Below are positions 21,879 through 32,837 of a stretch of 64,000 bases of DNA, one piece after another (position 1 is the first letter of the stretch; each line of letters begins with the position of its first letter). The position numbers were made by a program, and so were the translations under genes. Where the stretch lies: the NCBI GenBank assembly GCA_015847255.1, contig JADLZK010009248.1:1-64000 (forward strand). The letters are read 5' to 3'. Below the pieces are notes generated by a model. That model worked only from the letters and a program-made list of their open reading frames with translations. It did no database searches and had not been told where the DNA came from. This DNA is from Hyparrhenia diplandra (Eukaryota > Streptophyta > Magnoliopsida > Poales > Poaceae).

Positions 21879-23536
21879 TGAAGGGGCACACCACAATTGA
21901 TGTGTTCCGGATTAGGACTTAGTAGCTACGTACTCTGTAAATTTGATGCTCACCTTGCGATAAGATGCACGGAAAGCCTGGAAGTTTCATCGTTATTGTA
22001 CTCAGTTATTATCTCATTTTGTTTGCTATTCTATTATATTAACATAATAAAAGGCTTGCATTGTGTTGACCTGAACAGTGAACGCTAACTCTGCCGTGTT
22101 CTTTGGAGGAAAGAAAATCTCCATAAACGACTGCGAGTTAGCACGACTTTGCCCCGTTTACCAATCTGACTAGCCGACTCCCTTGCACTGCTAAATTCCC
22201 CCTCTAGTCACAGTTACCTGTTTAGAATAGAAATTGGTTGAACCTTAAAAACTGCAGTTCTATAAATGATAATAACTATTATGTTATTTACATTTAGAAA
22301 ATGTGTAAAGTATGCCATGTTTTCATATATGAGGATAGAAATGTACAATTTTTACATTTCGTAGTAGCATTTTTTTTTAAAAAAAGAAAAGATTTGGCTA
22401 CCCGGCTATATATTAATAAGGTAGAATAGAGTTTACAACTTAATGCGTGAGGAGCGCGGGCACCTGCAGCACACCGCTGTAGAGGCATAGAAAACCTTAT
22501 CTAATTACTCGCAAATGAGATTCAATCGAGAGAGGCCTGAGGACATTTCGTAGTAACATCATGGCCACAATAACGTTTGCCATTGGTTGTGCGAGGGAAA
22601 GTAGTGGCGGGAATGAAGGCACTTGAGGCTACAACTCTATAAGCCTGTAGCGGATAAGGAGATGGTAAAGCAGGATGTCTATGGTAAGGAAGAAGATATC
22701 ATCAGAAAGAGTGTGATCACATAATCATTTGGGAGAGATGCTTGTGACAACACATTATGTTATCCTGTCGCTTGTAAAACCTACTTATCGTCGATGTCAT
22801 CCCTAGATATCTAGACGCTAGGTCGCTTTCTTCTGATCCTCTGCCACTTGGCACTAGCACAAAGAGGTGGGATCTTGGGTCGTGTCATGTTGGCACGACC
22901 CTATCCTCTTGTATTTCACGTCGATTTGGGCTATGACTTTTATGTTTGTGAGGACTGTCAAGCCATGCACGACAAGTCTTTGTTTCGAAACAAAGCATGG
23001 CCATGACAGCATGACACACCTTAAAATTGCAATCTTTGGTACTAGTACCAGCCCTAAAGTAGTTTTTTTTTAGAACACAATTTCACGTGTATTTCATTAA
23101 GAATGAACGAAATAAAAAACAACAAGTGTTATCCGAGCGAGATGTCAAGATAGTAGAGTTCACAACCCCTCCCCCTCTGAAGCCATAGCAGTACCAGCCC
23201 CAAAGTAGTCATATGTTTGTAGCATTAATGTTGATTTTCTTCCTGTCCAACACTTTTTCTTTGTTAACCTCGATGATATGCTTGGATAGGTTTGAATTCA
23301 CTACACATAGTGATTTATTAGGCAGAGTTGACGGTAGTTCGTAACGTTTTAGCCTGAAGAGCTGGAATTGACTGTGATTTACATATAAAGTTAGCATGAA
23401 GCATTGTTAATTCCCTCCTAAATCTTGAAAATTCTGCATAAATGTATAGTAGCAAACAGTACTAGTAAAACCAACAGCTTATGCACGAGATCTCAGATGC
23501 CACTAAGGCACTAACATAACCCAGAAAACTCTTACT
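21879..23536. other. Intergenic, no gene seen
   Basis: AT-rich, with short open frames lacking domains. Probably holds the 3' UTRs of the flanking convergent genes. A segment at about 23060-23190 looks like transposon debris but could not be classified. Confidence 0.4.
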
Positions 23537-24918
23537 TCATCCCTTGCAGGATCTCAAATGCTGAATCAACACGTCGATGCACCTCTCTTGGCACGCTCTG
23601 TCTGCCACGATGTGCTGCAGCTTCCTGGCGTTGGCCGCGAACACCTTCCCCTCTTCCTCCACCGCGACGGCCCGAACTGCTCCGGCAACGCCGTGTCTGT
23701 CGAAAGACCCGTCCTTCTCGTCCCTCGCCACCTGCAGTCCGGCCTTCCAGCCCTCCACGAGCCGCGCGTTGGGGCCTTGGTCGCCGAAGATGGGCAGCAT
23801 GATCAGCGGGTGCCCGAACTGGAGCCCCTCGACGATGGAACCCCACCCGCAGTGCGTCAGGAACGCGCCGACGGCGCCGTGCGCCAGCACTCTGACCTGA
23901 GGAACCCACCGTGCCGTCACGAGCCCACGGCCGCCGCTGCGCTCCACGAACCCGTCGGGTATGACGCTGTCTTCTTGGACGCCGACCGGCGTCCTGAGGG
24001 CCCAGAGGAAGCGCGTCCCGGCGAGCTCCAGGCCGTGGGCAAGCTCGCGGAGCAGCTCGACACGCAGCGGGGCCTCGCTTCCAAGCGCGACGTACACGAC
24101 CGACTTGGCGGGCTGCGCGTCGAGCCACCGCATGGTCGAGCCGTCGTCCTCTGTGCTCCTGCTGGCGCCGCGCGTCCCGTCGGGCTGCGGCGGCAGCAGG
24201 CCGAGCGGGACGGCCGGCTTGCCGTAGAGCCTCGCCAGAAGCGGGAACCCTTCGGGCTCCAGCTCGGGACAGCTCCGAGTGGCGACGAACCTGGACCTCG
24301 CCAGCGTCTGCACGTAGCGGCTGATGATGGACGGCCCCGAGTCACCCTCGGTGGCGAAAAGCTCCGCGGACTGCTGCTGCTCGAACGCTGGGGCCGCGCT
24401 CGTGGACTGGTCGATCGCCTGCCGTTGCTGCTCCGCGCGCGCGTCCCCGGCGGCGGCGGGCCGGTGGAGCCCGCGATGCTTGCAGCGCAGGGGATGAACA
24501 TTGCGCATGGAACGTTGCGGTCCTGGGCAGCAGCGGCGACCCAGTGGTGGATAAAGTCGGCGAAGACCCAGTCAGGCCTCCTCCTGGCTTCATCGAGGAA
24601 CGCCGCGAACGGCGCGGCGAGGCCGTCGAAGGCCTTCCTGTGGAGCTCGAACTTGTTGTAGGGCACGTCGCTGGTGGCCTCGGCGCCGTCCGGGTGGCCG
24701 TCGATGCGCGGGAGCGGGAGCGCGACGAGCTCGACGAGCGGCGCCAGCGCGGGACGCACCGGCGGGAGTCGCTCCAGGTTGCGCGGTGTGGAAACGAACG
24801 ACACGTGGTGGCCTCGCGTGGCCAGACGCTCGGCGAGCTCCAGGCAGGGAAGCAGGTGGCCGAAAGCAAGCCACGGGAAGATGACGATGTGCATGGTAGA
24901 GTCGTCGGCCGTGTCCAT
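23537..24918 (-). CDS. UDP-glycosyltransferase, UGT91 group, one 1-nt frameshift
   Basis: GT1 family enzyme that moves a sugar from a UDP-sugar to a small acceptor or a glycoside. The ATG at 24918 gives an N-terminus with HIVIFPWLAFGHLLPCLELA, where the histidine of FGH is the catalytic base. The C-terminal PSPG box runs from WVPQVRVLAHGAVGAFLTHC through GWGSIVEGL to LPIFGDQ, ending in the glutamine typical of glucose donors. Sequence closely follows rice EUGT11 (UGT91 group, Os03g0702000, which elongates the sugar chain of steviol glycosides) in the parts I remember, but it is a distinct paralog. The frame breaks at about 24458-24464 inside a GGCCCGCC run; adding one base gives 460 residues without introns. 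The PSPG box has HCGWGS rather than the usual HCGWNS. Natural substrate unknown. Confidence 0.92.
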
Positions 24919-26240
24919 TGCGACCTGCGAGCGGGGAGTTCGATCGACACGGAAGAAGTGATGGAACACCAAGCAAGACCAATAATCCGATTGCCGCCGG
25001 GCGAGCGGCAAGCAAGCAACGATTATTGGTTGATCGTTGTTCTGCGCGACGGGAATGAGGAGAATGGGCATAATCTATGTCTAGATAAATCAAAGAAAAA
25101 ACACAGAGATCCTGACAAATTTTCTCACATTTATAGATTCTGTAGGTAAATAGAAGAATCTTTCGATGTTTTCATGGAAGACAAGCAATGGTAGACAGAC
25201 GACAGGCCAGCGCGAGAGGGACTCGGACTCAGCAGACATCAGCAATGTGCCAATGTCAGTGACTCAGTTCCAACTTTCTAAGTGAGCTAAACAAAATGGT
25301 TTTGCTACTCATGTCGACCATTATTAGGAGTGTATATGCACTAGACTTGTGTGCACCATATTTGCTATAGCAGAGTCGATTTTTTTAGCATTTTTTTTTC
25401 ATTATATCTGTTGATTTTTCTTTGGGGGTCCATGGTAAACATAAGTGCAAAACAGTAGTACAGTACGTCACAGGATTTGAGTGGTGACTGATGAGCATAT
25501 GAATGTTTGAACATCACAAGATTTGAGAGGTGACTATGTAATGTTTGGTGGTTTACGCATAGGTGGAAGTTAGATGTTTATGGATGTACAATGGATACAC
25601 TCTAGTTCAAAAAATAAACTAGGAAGAGACGGCCCCCACCAAAAATTGAATTACTAGTTCATTTGCTAAAATCCATGGATGTCCAATTTATGCTACTCTT
25701 CCACCTCTAATTCTACGTATAGAGCTGCTGCACCGCACACCTTATGTGTTTTCTTTTATCTTCTCTTCACTTCCTTTGCTTATCACCTATTTTATCTTCT
25801 CACGGTGTGACCGATTAGAGCGGTGAGCTGTCGACCGGAGTAGGCGTCCTTGCCTATTGAGTCTGGCTCCGTCGTCCTTATCCGCTCTCCTCCTTTTCCT
25901 TGTTTCCACTTCGCTCTCTAATTCTTCGTCGTCGTTCGCTCTCGACACCCGAGCTCCCTCGCCCGCGTGCCTCCACGCCATTAGCTACCAGGCGCCCTCC
26001 ATCTCTCCCTTTCCACCTCCCTCCGCCGCCGCCTCCCTCCCTCTTCCCTCTTTTTTCCACAACCTCCATGGCGCCGCAGTTGAGGGCGATGGCGGCTTCC
26101 GGTGAGCCGCACCATCTCTCCCTTCCTGGTTTCGCCCTACCCCATGGGTGACCTCCATGACACCAAAGACGAGGGCTAAGGCGCAACTTTCTAACAAGGT
26201 AGGCAGGTCCTGCATCCGAGCTCTACTCCTCCTCTACCTC

Positions 26241-26306
26241 CTCTTCCTACTCTGGATCTAATCTCTTCCTACTCTGGATCTAATCTCTTCCTACTCTGGA
26301 TCTAAT
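26241..26306. repeat. Tandem repeat, 22-bp unit x 3
   Basis: Three identical copies of a unit starting CTCTTCCTACTCTGGATC at 26241, 26263 and 26285. Confidence 0.95.
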
Positions 26307-27410
26307 CTTGCATGTTGCAATGGTGTTCTCTAGTTTTTACAGTATGTTTTAAGGTGATGTTGTAGTATAGGCTAGGGTTCCAACGAACTCTTGAGTTTCA
26401 GATCTCTCCATTGTAGCAATGGTTATCTTTAGATGTTGCAGTAGGTTTCAATTGTTTGTTGCAATACCATTTTTTGAGATGTTGTTTCAGATTCTTTGCA
26501 ATCTCATGTTACAACAACTTCTTCGGTGTTGTTGCAGTGTATGTTCTTCAATGTTGCAGGGCGCATACTTCAATTTTGCACTACATTTTTTGATATTGAA
26601 GTATTTACAAACTGATGTTGCAGCAAGAGATTTTTCCATGTTTTTGCAATGTTGCAGTTGAAGTGTTTAATTCTCTTTTTTTCGGACAGAGACATGGTGG
26701 AGAGAACGGGATGTGTTGGGGAAGGACAGAGGTGTGGTCTAGGGGGACAGGGTGCCTGTGGGATGAACAGAGGGGTTCACGCGTGCGGACGGGCGGAGAG
26801 GCAGTTCAGACGTGCGGAGCGGGCGCTCTCTCCCTTTTGTTATGGTGCGGGTCTTAGCGCTAGCAGCGCCTCTTTGAGTAATGAATAGAGTTCCCTTTTC
26901 TTCGGAAAATAGAGAGAGAGGGGGGGGGGGGGGGGCAAAGCCCATTCTGCCAGTTTGTACTATGCGAGAAGGCCCCGGAGAACTAAACTTTGTTTGCACG
27001 TGTTGTCAAAAAAAAAAAACTTTGTTTGCACGGCTGACACCAAGAGACTTTATTATTTAGATAAAGAAAGAGTACTTCAAAATTAGTTTATTATACTTAC
27101 GTTTTTTACGATTTTAGTCAAAAAAAAAAAAAAAAGGGGGGCATGCTTTCAAGGCCAATTCCTACTCTACTGTTGCATTTAAGAAAAAAACTGAATTTAT
27201 TATTTTTAAAGCGTGTCCTGCATTCTTAAACAAATTCATGTACTTTTAAAACATAATTTTTAGGATTTAAGTCTGTTTGGCGGCTTCTCCAACGGCTTTA
27301 GGAGTCGTTTGGAGCCATTTTCTCGCCAAACGGGGTAAAATAAAATGACTCAACAATGAAGCCCCCTCAAAACGTGCTCTCACAAAGCTTTGAGGTGAGA
27401 AGGAATAATG

Positions 27411-27540
27411 GCTTCTCCCGGCTTTATGCCTCAACCGACAAAGTGAGTCTTTTTGCACCATTTGGTAGGGCTTCTCCTCGGCTTCATGCCTCAACCGACA
27501 AAGTGAGTCTTTTTGCACCATTTGGCGGGGGCTTCTCCAA
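27411..27540. repeat. Tandem repeat, 60-bp unit x 2 plus partial
   Basis: Units starting GCTTCTCC, containing CCTCAACCGACAAAGTGAG and ending in GCACCATTTGG are spaced 60 bp apart, with a third partial start at about 27531. They sit in a zone with MITE-like GGCTTCTCCAACGGCTT ends. Confidence 0.85.
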
Positions 27541-28281
27541 CGGCTTAAGGAGCCGTTTAGAGCCGCTTTCTACCGGGTAAAATAATAAAATAGCTCCACC
27601 GATGAAGCTCTTTAAAAATGTACTCTCACAAAGCTTTTGGAGTAGAAAGGAGCAAAAAACAATGGCTTCTTTTTCGGCTTCACCTCATCATACATGACAT
27701 TATGTGAGAGCACATTTTAAAGACCTCTATGTATGAAACTGTTTCGCCAAACAATTTATCAAAAATAGCTCCATCTTCACTAATTGAAGCCGAAGCCCTA
27801 AAAAAACGACTTCAATGATGAAGTTGAGGCGTCCGAAACAATCATATCTTGTGCATTTAAAATATTCCTCGGATTTATCTTTGGCCCATCCAAACATGTC
27901 CAAAATTTATCAGATTTTTAGACAACTTCACATGTGTATCATTTGTGTGGCAAGTTTTTTCTTTCAAACCAAACAAGACGTCGAGAGAAAAGCAGCATAG
28001 ACCTGACCCAATCGCACCAGACGACCTGACCGGCTGACCGCGGCCCGAGAACTGGAACCGCCTAGGACGGGACCCGTGCCCCACGCGTACGCCTCACCAG
28101 ATCGATGCAAGATCGGCAACGGCACATACCACCCCAAACCCAAAGCCAGGTGAGGTCCCGTCTCCGCATCCGGCCCAGGACTAGGGCACCGCACCCAAAC
28201 CCCGATCCGTCGTCCCGAGGTTGCCAAGCCAATCCGCGCGCAGCCAAACCCAAACCCTCCTCCCGACGAAGGGCCACGGCG

Positions 28282-31200
28282 ATGGCCGCCGCGACAGAGA
28301 AGACGGCCGAGGACATCCGCCGCGAGCTCCAGGAGCTCCAGCGCCAGCACCGTGAGGTACATCTCATCTATTTCTTTCACCGGCGCTTCTCGAAGGCTCC
28401 GGTCCGTCTGCCCTGACCCCCTGTCCTGTCGTCCCCCTCGCAGATCACCGAGCGCCTGCGCGACCCCCGTGGCCTTCGCCGCGGCGCTCCCGGCCCTGGT
28501 CCTGGACCTGGGGCCCCCGCCCGCTCCGCGGCTTCGTCAGACCCGTACGCTTCTCATCCGCACTTCCTTTACGCCCCCTCGTTTTGCTTAATCTATTTGT
28601 GTGCCCGTAACACTTTTTTTTTTCAATGTTTGTGATGTAGCCTGTGGGTGCGGAATCAGGGGATCAGCCTCCGCAGAAGCGTCGGCTGCTATCGGCCGTA
28701 GTTAAGGTATCCTTTTTTTGTTTCTTCGTTAATAATCTCGGTTCTGTTTGCACAATTTGTAATGGCATGTTTATTGAATTGAAACCCTAAAATTATATCT
28801 GGTTGCTTGAATTTACAAATGGAGGTGGATGGCGCCGAAAACAATGAGGAAGGCACAAAGGATGCGGATGCGGAGGGGGAGGGGCATGATGCGCCTTCAG
28901 GTGTCACTGAAGGCAGTGACAGGAGGGGTTTCAACAATGGTGGGTTCAGAAGGGATGGTAACCTGCGGATGCAGAGGAGGGTGGTGAGTACTGATTAGAG
29001 GAGAGTGTGGATGTACTGTGGTTTTGCTATTCATCGGGTTATTTGTGCTTGTGGAGTGGAGCTTACCTTGCTTCATTTGGTTATAGGACTATAATTCGCT
29101 GCCAGAGCCAGCTCCAAGGGAGCTTCCCAGGAATGAGGACCCCAATTTGGTGAGGAGGAACAAGAGGATGCTGGGGCAGCTTCTTGTCGGTACATTAGAG
29201 GTAAAGCAATTCTCTGCATTCTGATGAATCTGTACTCCTGCAAGAATACATATTGACCTAATGTGGTAGTACAATAATATTTCTGTCTTTAGTATTCCTT
29301 GAAAAAAAGTTGATTAGCTTTAACTTGGCCTGTTGGCAAGTGTTAACAAACCTGCCAGCTTGGTATTGACTTAACAAAATACTAAATCTATTTAGTCTCT
29401 TGTTCCCACAATGTTACATTTATTCCTGTGAATTTGACTGCCAATGCTATGTGCCTATTTCAATCTAAGGAACTTTTCATTGACATGTTGCTACCTAGCA
29501 CATCTGGCCCAATTTCCAGGGGCATCTTTGGCTGTTAGGCGTGCCAGTGCCATGAACTGTCTGGGTGTGTATGTTACTGTTTGTGAAAATTTTGGTTATC
29601 TTATTCTACTCATGATTACAATGCAGAAATTTCAACAAGAGAATAAAAAGTTATCCAACTCTGAGGCTTTTCTGCGCAGATCAGAGACTCAGCGAAAGGT
29701 TTGCTCACCTTTCCCATGCATATCTCAAATGTTAATGACCGGTATTCAGTAGGGGCTTCTTCTACCATGTAACAAGTGCTTTTGTATTGTTATTTTCGTA
29801 TGTGCATATAATCTATGATAACAGATTTTTGTATTCCTATGGGCATATCTTCTACTTGTGAAATTTTGTACAGAATGCATCTGGCATTTGCTTCCGAAAA
29901 AAAAAAAAGATTTAACACATATAATATCTTATAGGATAACTAGGATGTCAATTTGATGTTGAAATTCATTCGTGCTATGGAATAATAGAGAAGGAATTTG
30001 TTAAAGAATGGGACCTTAGTATTCTGCAGGGATACTTAGGGCAATGCATCATGGAGACAATCTTTAACAATTGTGATTGTACCTATATATAGAGAGCACA
30101 CAGTCAGATATATTTAGTATTTCCAAGGGATTCTGTGCTTTCTTTAAGTTGGTCGCATCTCACATATGTAACTAGATGTTATAGAGATTGACACTATTTG
30201 GTTCACTAAATTCCATTTAAACATATGATGGTTTCTTAAATAATTGACTGGTTTTAGGCTGAGCAAAAGGTTCGTGAAGAAAGTGAAAGGCTGCGACAGC
30301 AGGAACGTGAGCAAATTGCAGAGAAGCGTAAAAGCGTGATATGGTAAGTTCATGGCCTGTATTCATCTTTTACAACTTACAACTACACATTTCAATTGAT
30401 ATTTACTTTGCAATCACTAAATCCTTGACGACGCTTTTTTTTTTTTTTAGGACGCTTCACATTCAGTGGACGCATGTAGCTGCTAAGGCTGAAGAAAAGA
30501 GGTTGGAGCTGTTGTACATTCAGTGGACTGAGCATCATAAAAGGCTGTCCAATTTCTTAAGGTAACTTTGCTGCTTTGTATCATTCTTCACTTTGGCTTG
30601 GACCCCAAAATTGTAATCCTCATTTTCTTCACTTAAGCTGTTTCAAATGTTTATGTAGTTAATCTACTTTCTTGTTTGATGGATCTGTTATTTTCTGCAT
30701 TCTGCAGGTTATTTTTATTTCTGGCCCAAAAGTGTCCATATTGACAATTAAATTGAGGGAAGATACGTTCTAATTGTATGCAGACTTGATGTTTGATGAC
30801 TATTAGTGTAATCTATTTACATTGTATACTGATGAACAATATTTGTTCCATGTTTGACTCAATCTTATTATCCCCTTATGTTTGGCAGGACAAAAGCTGA
30901 ACCACCTATTTACTACATGCCAACTAAACCAATTATTGATGATCCAGCCATTGTTGAGCAGAACAAGGAAATGGTACATCCTAGTATCCTTACTCAAGAA
31001 CTTATAACTGTGCATACTCATGGAATTCTTCCTCTTCCTGTTTTATGAACCATTGTTTTTGTCGATGAATCTAACTTGTGAAAAACACTACAGACATTCA
31101 AGAATGGAAGTCTATGCGCAGGGCTGAGCTGACTCAGTTCCAAAAGCAAGTTGAGGAGCAATATCTCTCAAATGTGGAGAGGCAGTTGGAGAGGATCCAG

Positions 31201-31476
31201 AATGCGCGGAATGCTCGGAAGGCGAATGTGCCTGCTAACATGCAAGAAATGGACAAGGAGCTAGACACGCACAGGGCAGAGCATGGTCCGAAGACTCGGC
31301 GAGTTCCTGAGGAGGGCGGCAATGACGATGACGAAGATGCAGAGGACATGGCTGCGGAAGATGAGCTGATGGATGAAGTTCTGGGCATCAACGATGGAAT
31401 CAATGAGGACCCAACCAAGCCGTCCGAGGAAGTCACTACTGAAGGCGGTGAGCCTGCACCCGAGGAAGCACAATAG
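28282..31476 (+). CDS. Pinin/SDK/memA-domain protein, ten exons, two 1-nt frameshifts
   Basis: Pinin is a nuclear speckle protein linked to the exon junction complex and splicing. Exons: 28282-28356, 28444-28544, 28641-28706, 28825-28983, 29087-29200, 29627-29698, 30258-30343, 30451-30561, 30889-30973, 31094-31476. The N-terminal coiled coil begins EDIRRELQELQRQHREITER. The core runs from RRNKRMLGQLLVGTLEKF through AEQKVREESERLRQQE to LSNFLRTKAEPPIYYMPTK. The C-terminus is acidic (GNDDDEDAEDMAAEDELMDE). Phases fit except twice: exon 2 is one base short (its phase does not fit exon 3), and exon 10 lacks one base near 31102, where TFK-EWKSMRRAE is broken. Exon 7 reads KSVIWTLHIQW across the junction, in phase. 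Confidence 0.93.
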
Positions 31477-31944
31477 GATTCATTTTTCACACAAGCTAGG
31501 CACACGTAGGCATACCATTCCGTATGCTTAGTTGCCGTCTTGTTGGGAACCTCCTTGTACGTGTATTTTTGTTAGACGTTCCCCACTGATTAGGCTGTGC
31601 TCGTTTTGACTTTTTGATGTTGAGGTCATACAATTTTTGATTGTTTCTTATATAATTGTTGTAAAACATACTATACTTGCTACCTGATTTGGTCGTTGGT
31701 GGCGTAAGACGTTTATTGCCAGCAGGTTCTGTTCTTTACTACCCCGTGCTGCTGCCACTGTTGCTAGCGCAGCTGCACGTTTTCTCTCGTGAATCAGCTG
31801 TTGTTCTTCACCGTGTTTCATTCGTGCCAAGAAAAAGGTTGACCCAAGAGAAGCCATGATTCGTTGAAAAGAAGTGTCCTGGAACTATTAAATCTTATAA
31901 CACTAGCCTTCATCTAACCTTTAGTTCTCTTTTGTTGAATCTGT
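31477..31944. other. Pinin 3' UTR and spacer
   Basis: AT-rich downstream sequence of pinin; no further feature. Confidence 0.45.
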
Positions 31945-32258
31945 TACAAATACATATTGATCTCATCTTTAATGTATGTAATTCTTGTAACCTCTATTTC
32001 AATAGGGGTTAATGTCCTTTTTGGCCGGTTTTTATACTTATATAACCTCCATTTATATTGATGTGGCATCATATATATATACAACAAAAAGATCAATGGT
32101 TCCATTTTTCCTTTTCCATGTATATATACACGACGCCACATCAATGTGAATGCAAGATTATGTAGTTCTATAAAACAACCATAAGAGGGCATTAACCTCT
32201 ATTAAAATAGAGATTGCAGGAAGAAATACATTAAGGATGAGATCAATATGTATTTGTA
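31945..32258. mobile_element. Foldback MITE with long inverted repeats
   Basis: About 70 bp at each end are inverted repeats, beginning TACAAATACATATTGATCTC and ending with its complement. An imperfect 9-bp flanking repeat (TTGAATCTG/TAGAATCTA) would suit a Mutator-type MITE. Length 314 bp. Confidence 0.75.
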
Positions 32259-32578
32259 ATAGAATCTACCATCGACAGTAAACTCTTTCTATATGTTGAA
32301 TCCATATCGATCGTAAACTCTTATTATTCAGTTTTCTGTTATTTAGGCGCCATTTGAGAGTATGTATAGTACATGAATCATGAATGTTTTTTAAAAAAAA
32401 AAAAAATCTCTGAAACATAATGCTGTGGTCGTCAGCGGTAACTCCGCATTTATGGCCAAATATTGTTCTAAAATTGTGTTGCTATCAATTGGCAATATTT
32501 TGCCGTGCAGCGGTGGACAACGGCTTGACAACTAGCAAAGCCAACAAAAAGAACATGGCATCCCACGTAAATGTTCGC

Positions 32579-32726
32579 TCCCTCTGTTCCACATTGTAAG
32601 ACACTTTATCTTTTCTTTTGACTTCAGTACATTGCCATTACCATGTAATCTGGATTAGCATATATCTCCGTGCAAAGCAAAAACTATAACTAGCCAAAAC
32701 AACATATAATTTGAAATGAAGAGAGT
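32579..32726. mobile_element. Stowaway-like MITE, eroded right end
   Basis: Left end CTCCCTCTGTTCCACATTGT, right end TATAATTTGAAATGAAGAGAG. It lies just downstream of the PIP5K stop codon. Confidence 0.55.
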
Positions 32727-32837
32727 AACAATAGCACTGAGGTGCAAAGAAGCCGTCGTTAATAATTGAAAACACGTTAGCCTTTTACAAGAAGAAATGA
32801 GCGCATAAGTGCTACTATGTATTATTTATATGTCTAC

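Larger units (their letters stand above)
24919..28281. other. Intergenic, repeat-rich
   Basis: Contains tandem repeats (separate entries), a 17-base G run near 26919-26935, A runs at 27008-27019 and 27120-27135, and a region at 26330-26650 repeating GATGTTGCAG-like words that resembles transposon sequence. Blocks around 27265-27810 repeat GGCTTCTCC and GAAGCC words, like decayed MITEs. A CT-rich block at 25850-26200 translates in several frames without any domain. The last 250 bp are the likely pinin promoter and leader. Confidence 0.4.

Noticed and set aside
21042..21896. 284-codon minus-strand frame opposite the 14-1-1-like gene
   Set aside because: Third-position GC bias belongs to the plus-strand frame, which has the SPRITCMGQVK motif; the antisense product has no recognisable feature.
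23558..24661. 367-codon plus-strand frame opposite the UGT
   Set aside because: Antisense shadow of a GC-rich UGT gene; the minus strand has the PSPG box and the FGH base.
30341..30565. Apparent frameshift in pinin exon 7 (KSVIW instead of an expected KRDM-like sequence)
   Set aside because: Exon phases work without change: the codon TG|G spans the junction and leads into TLHIQW, so no indel is needed.
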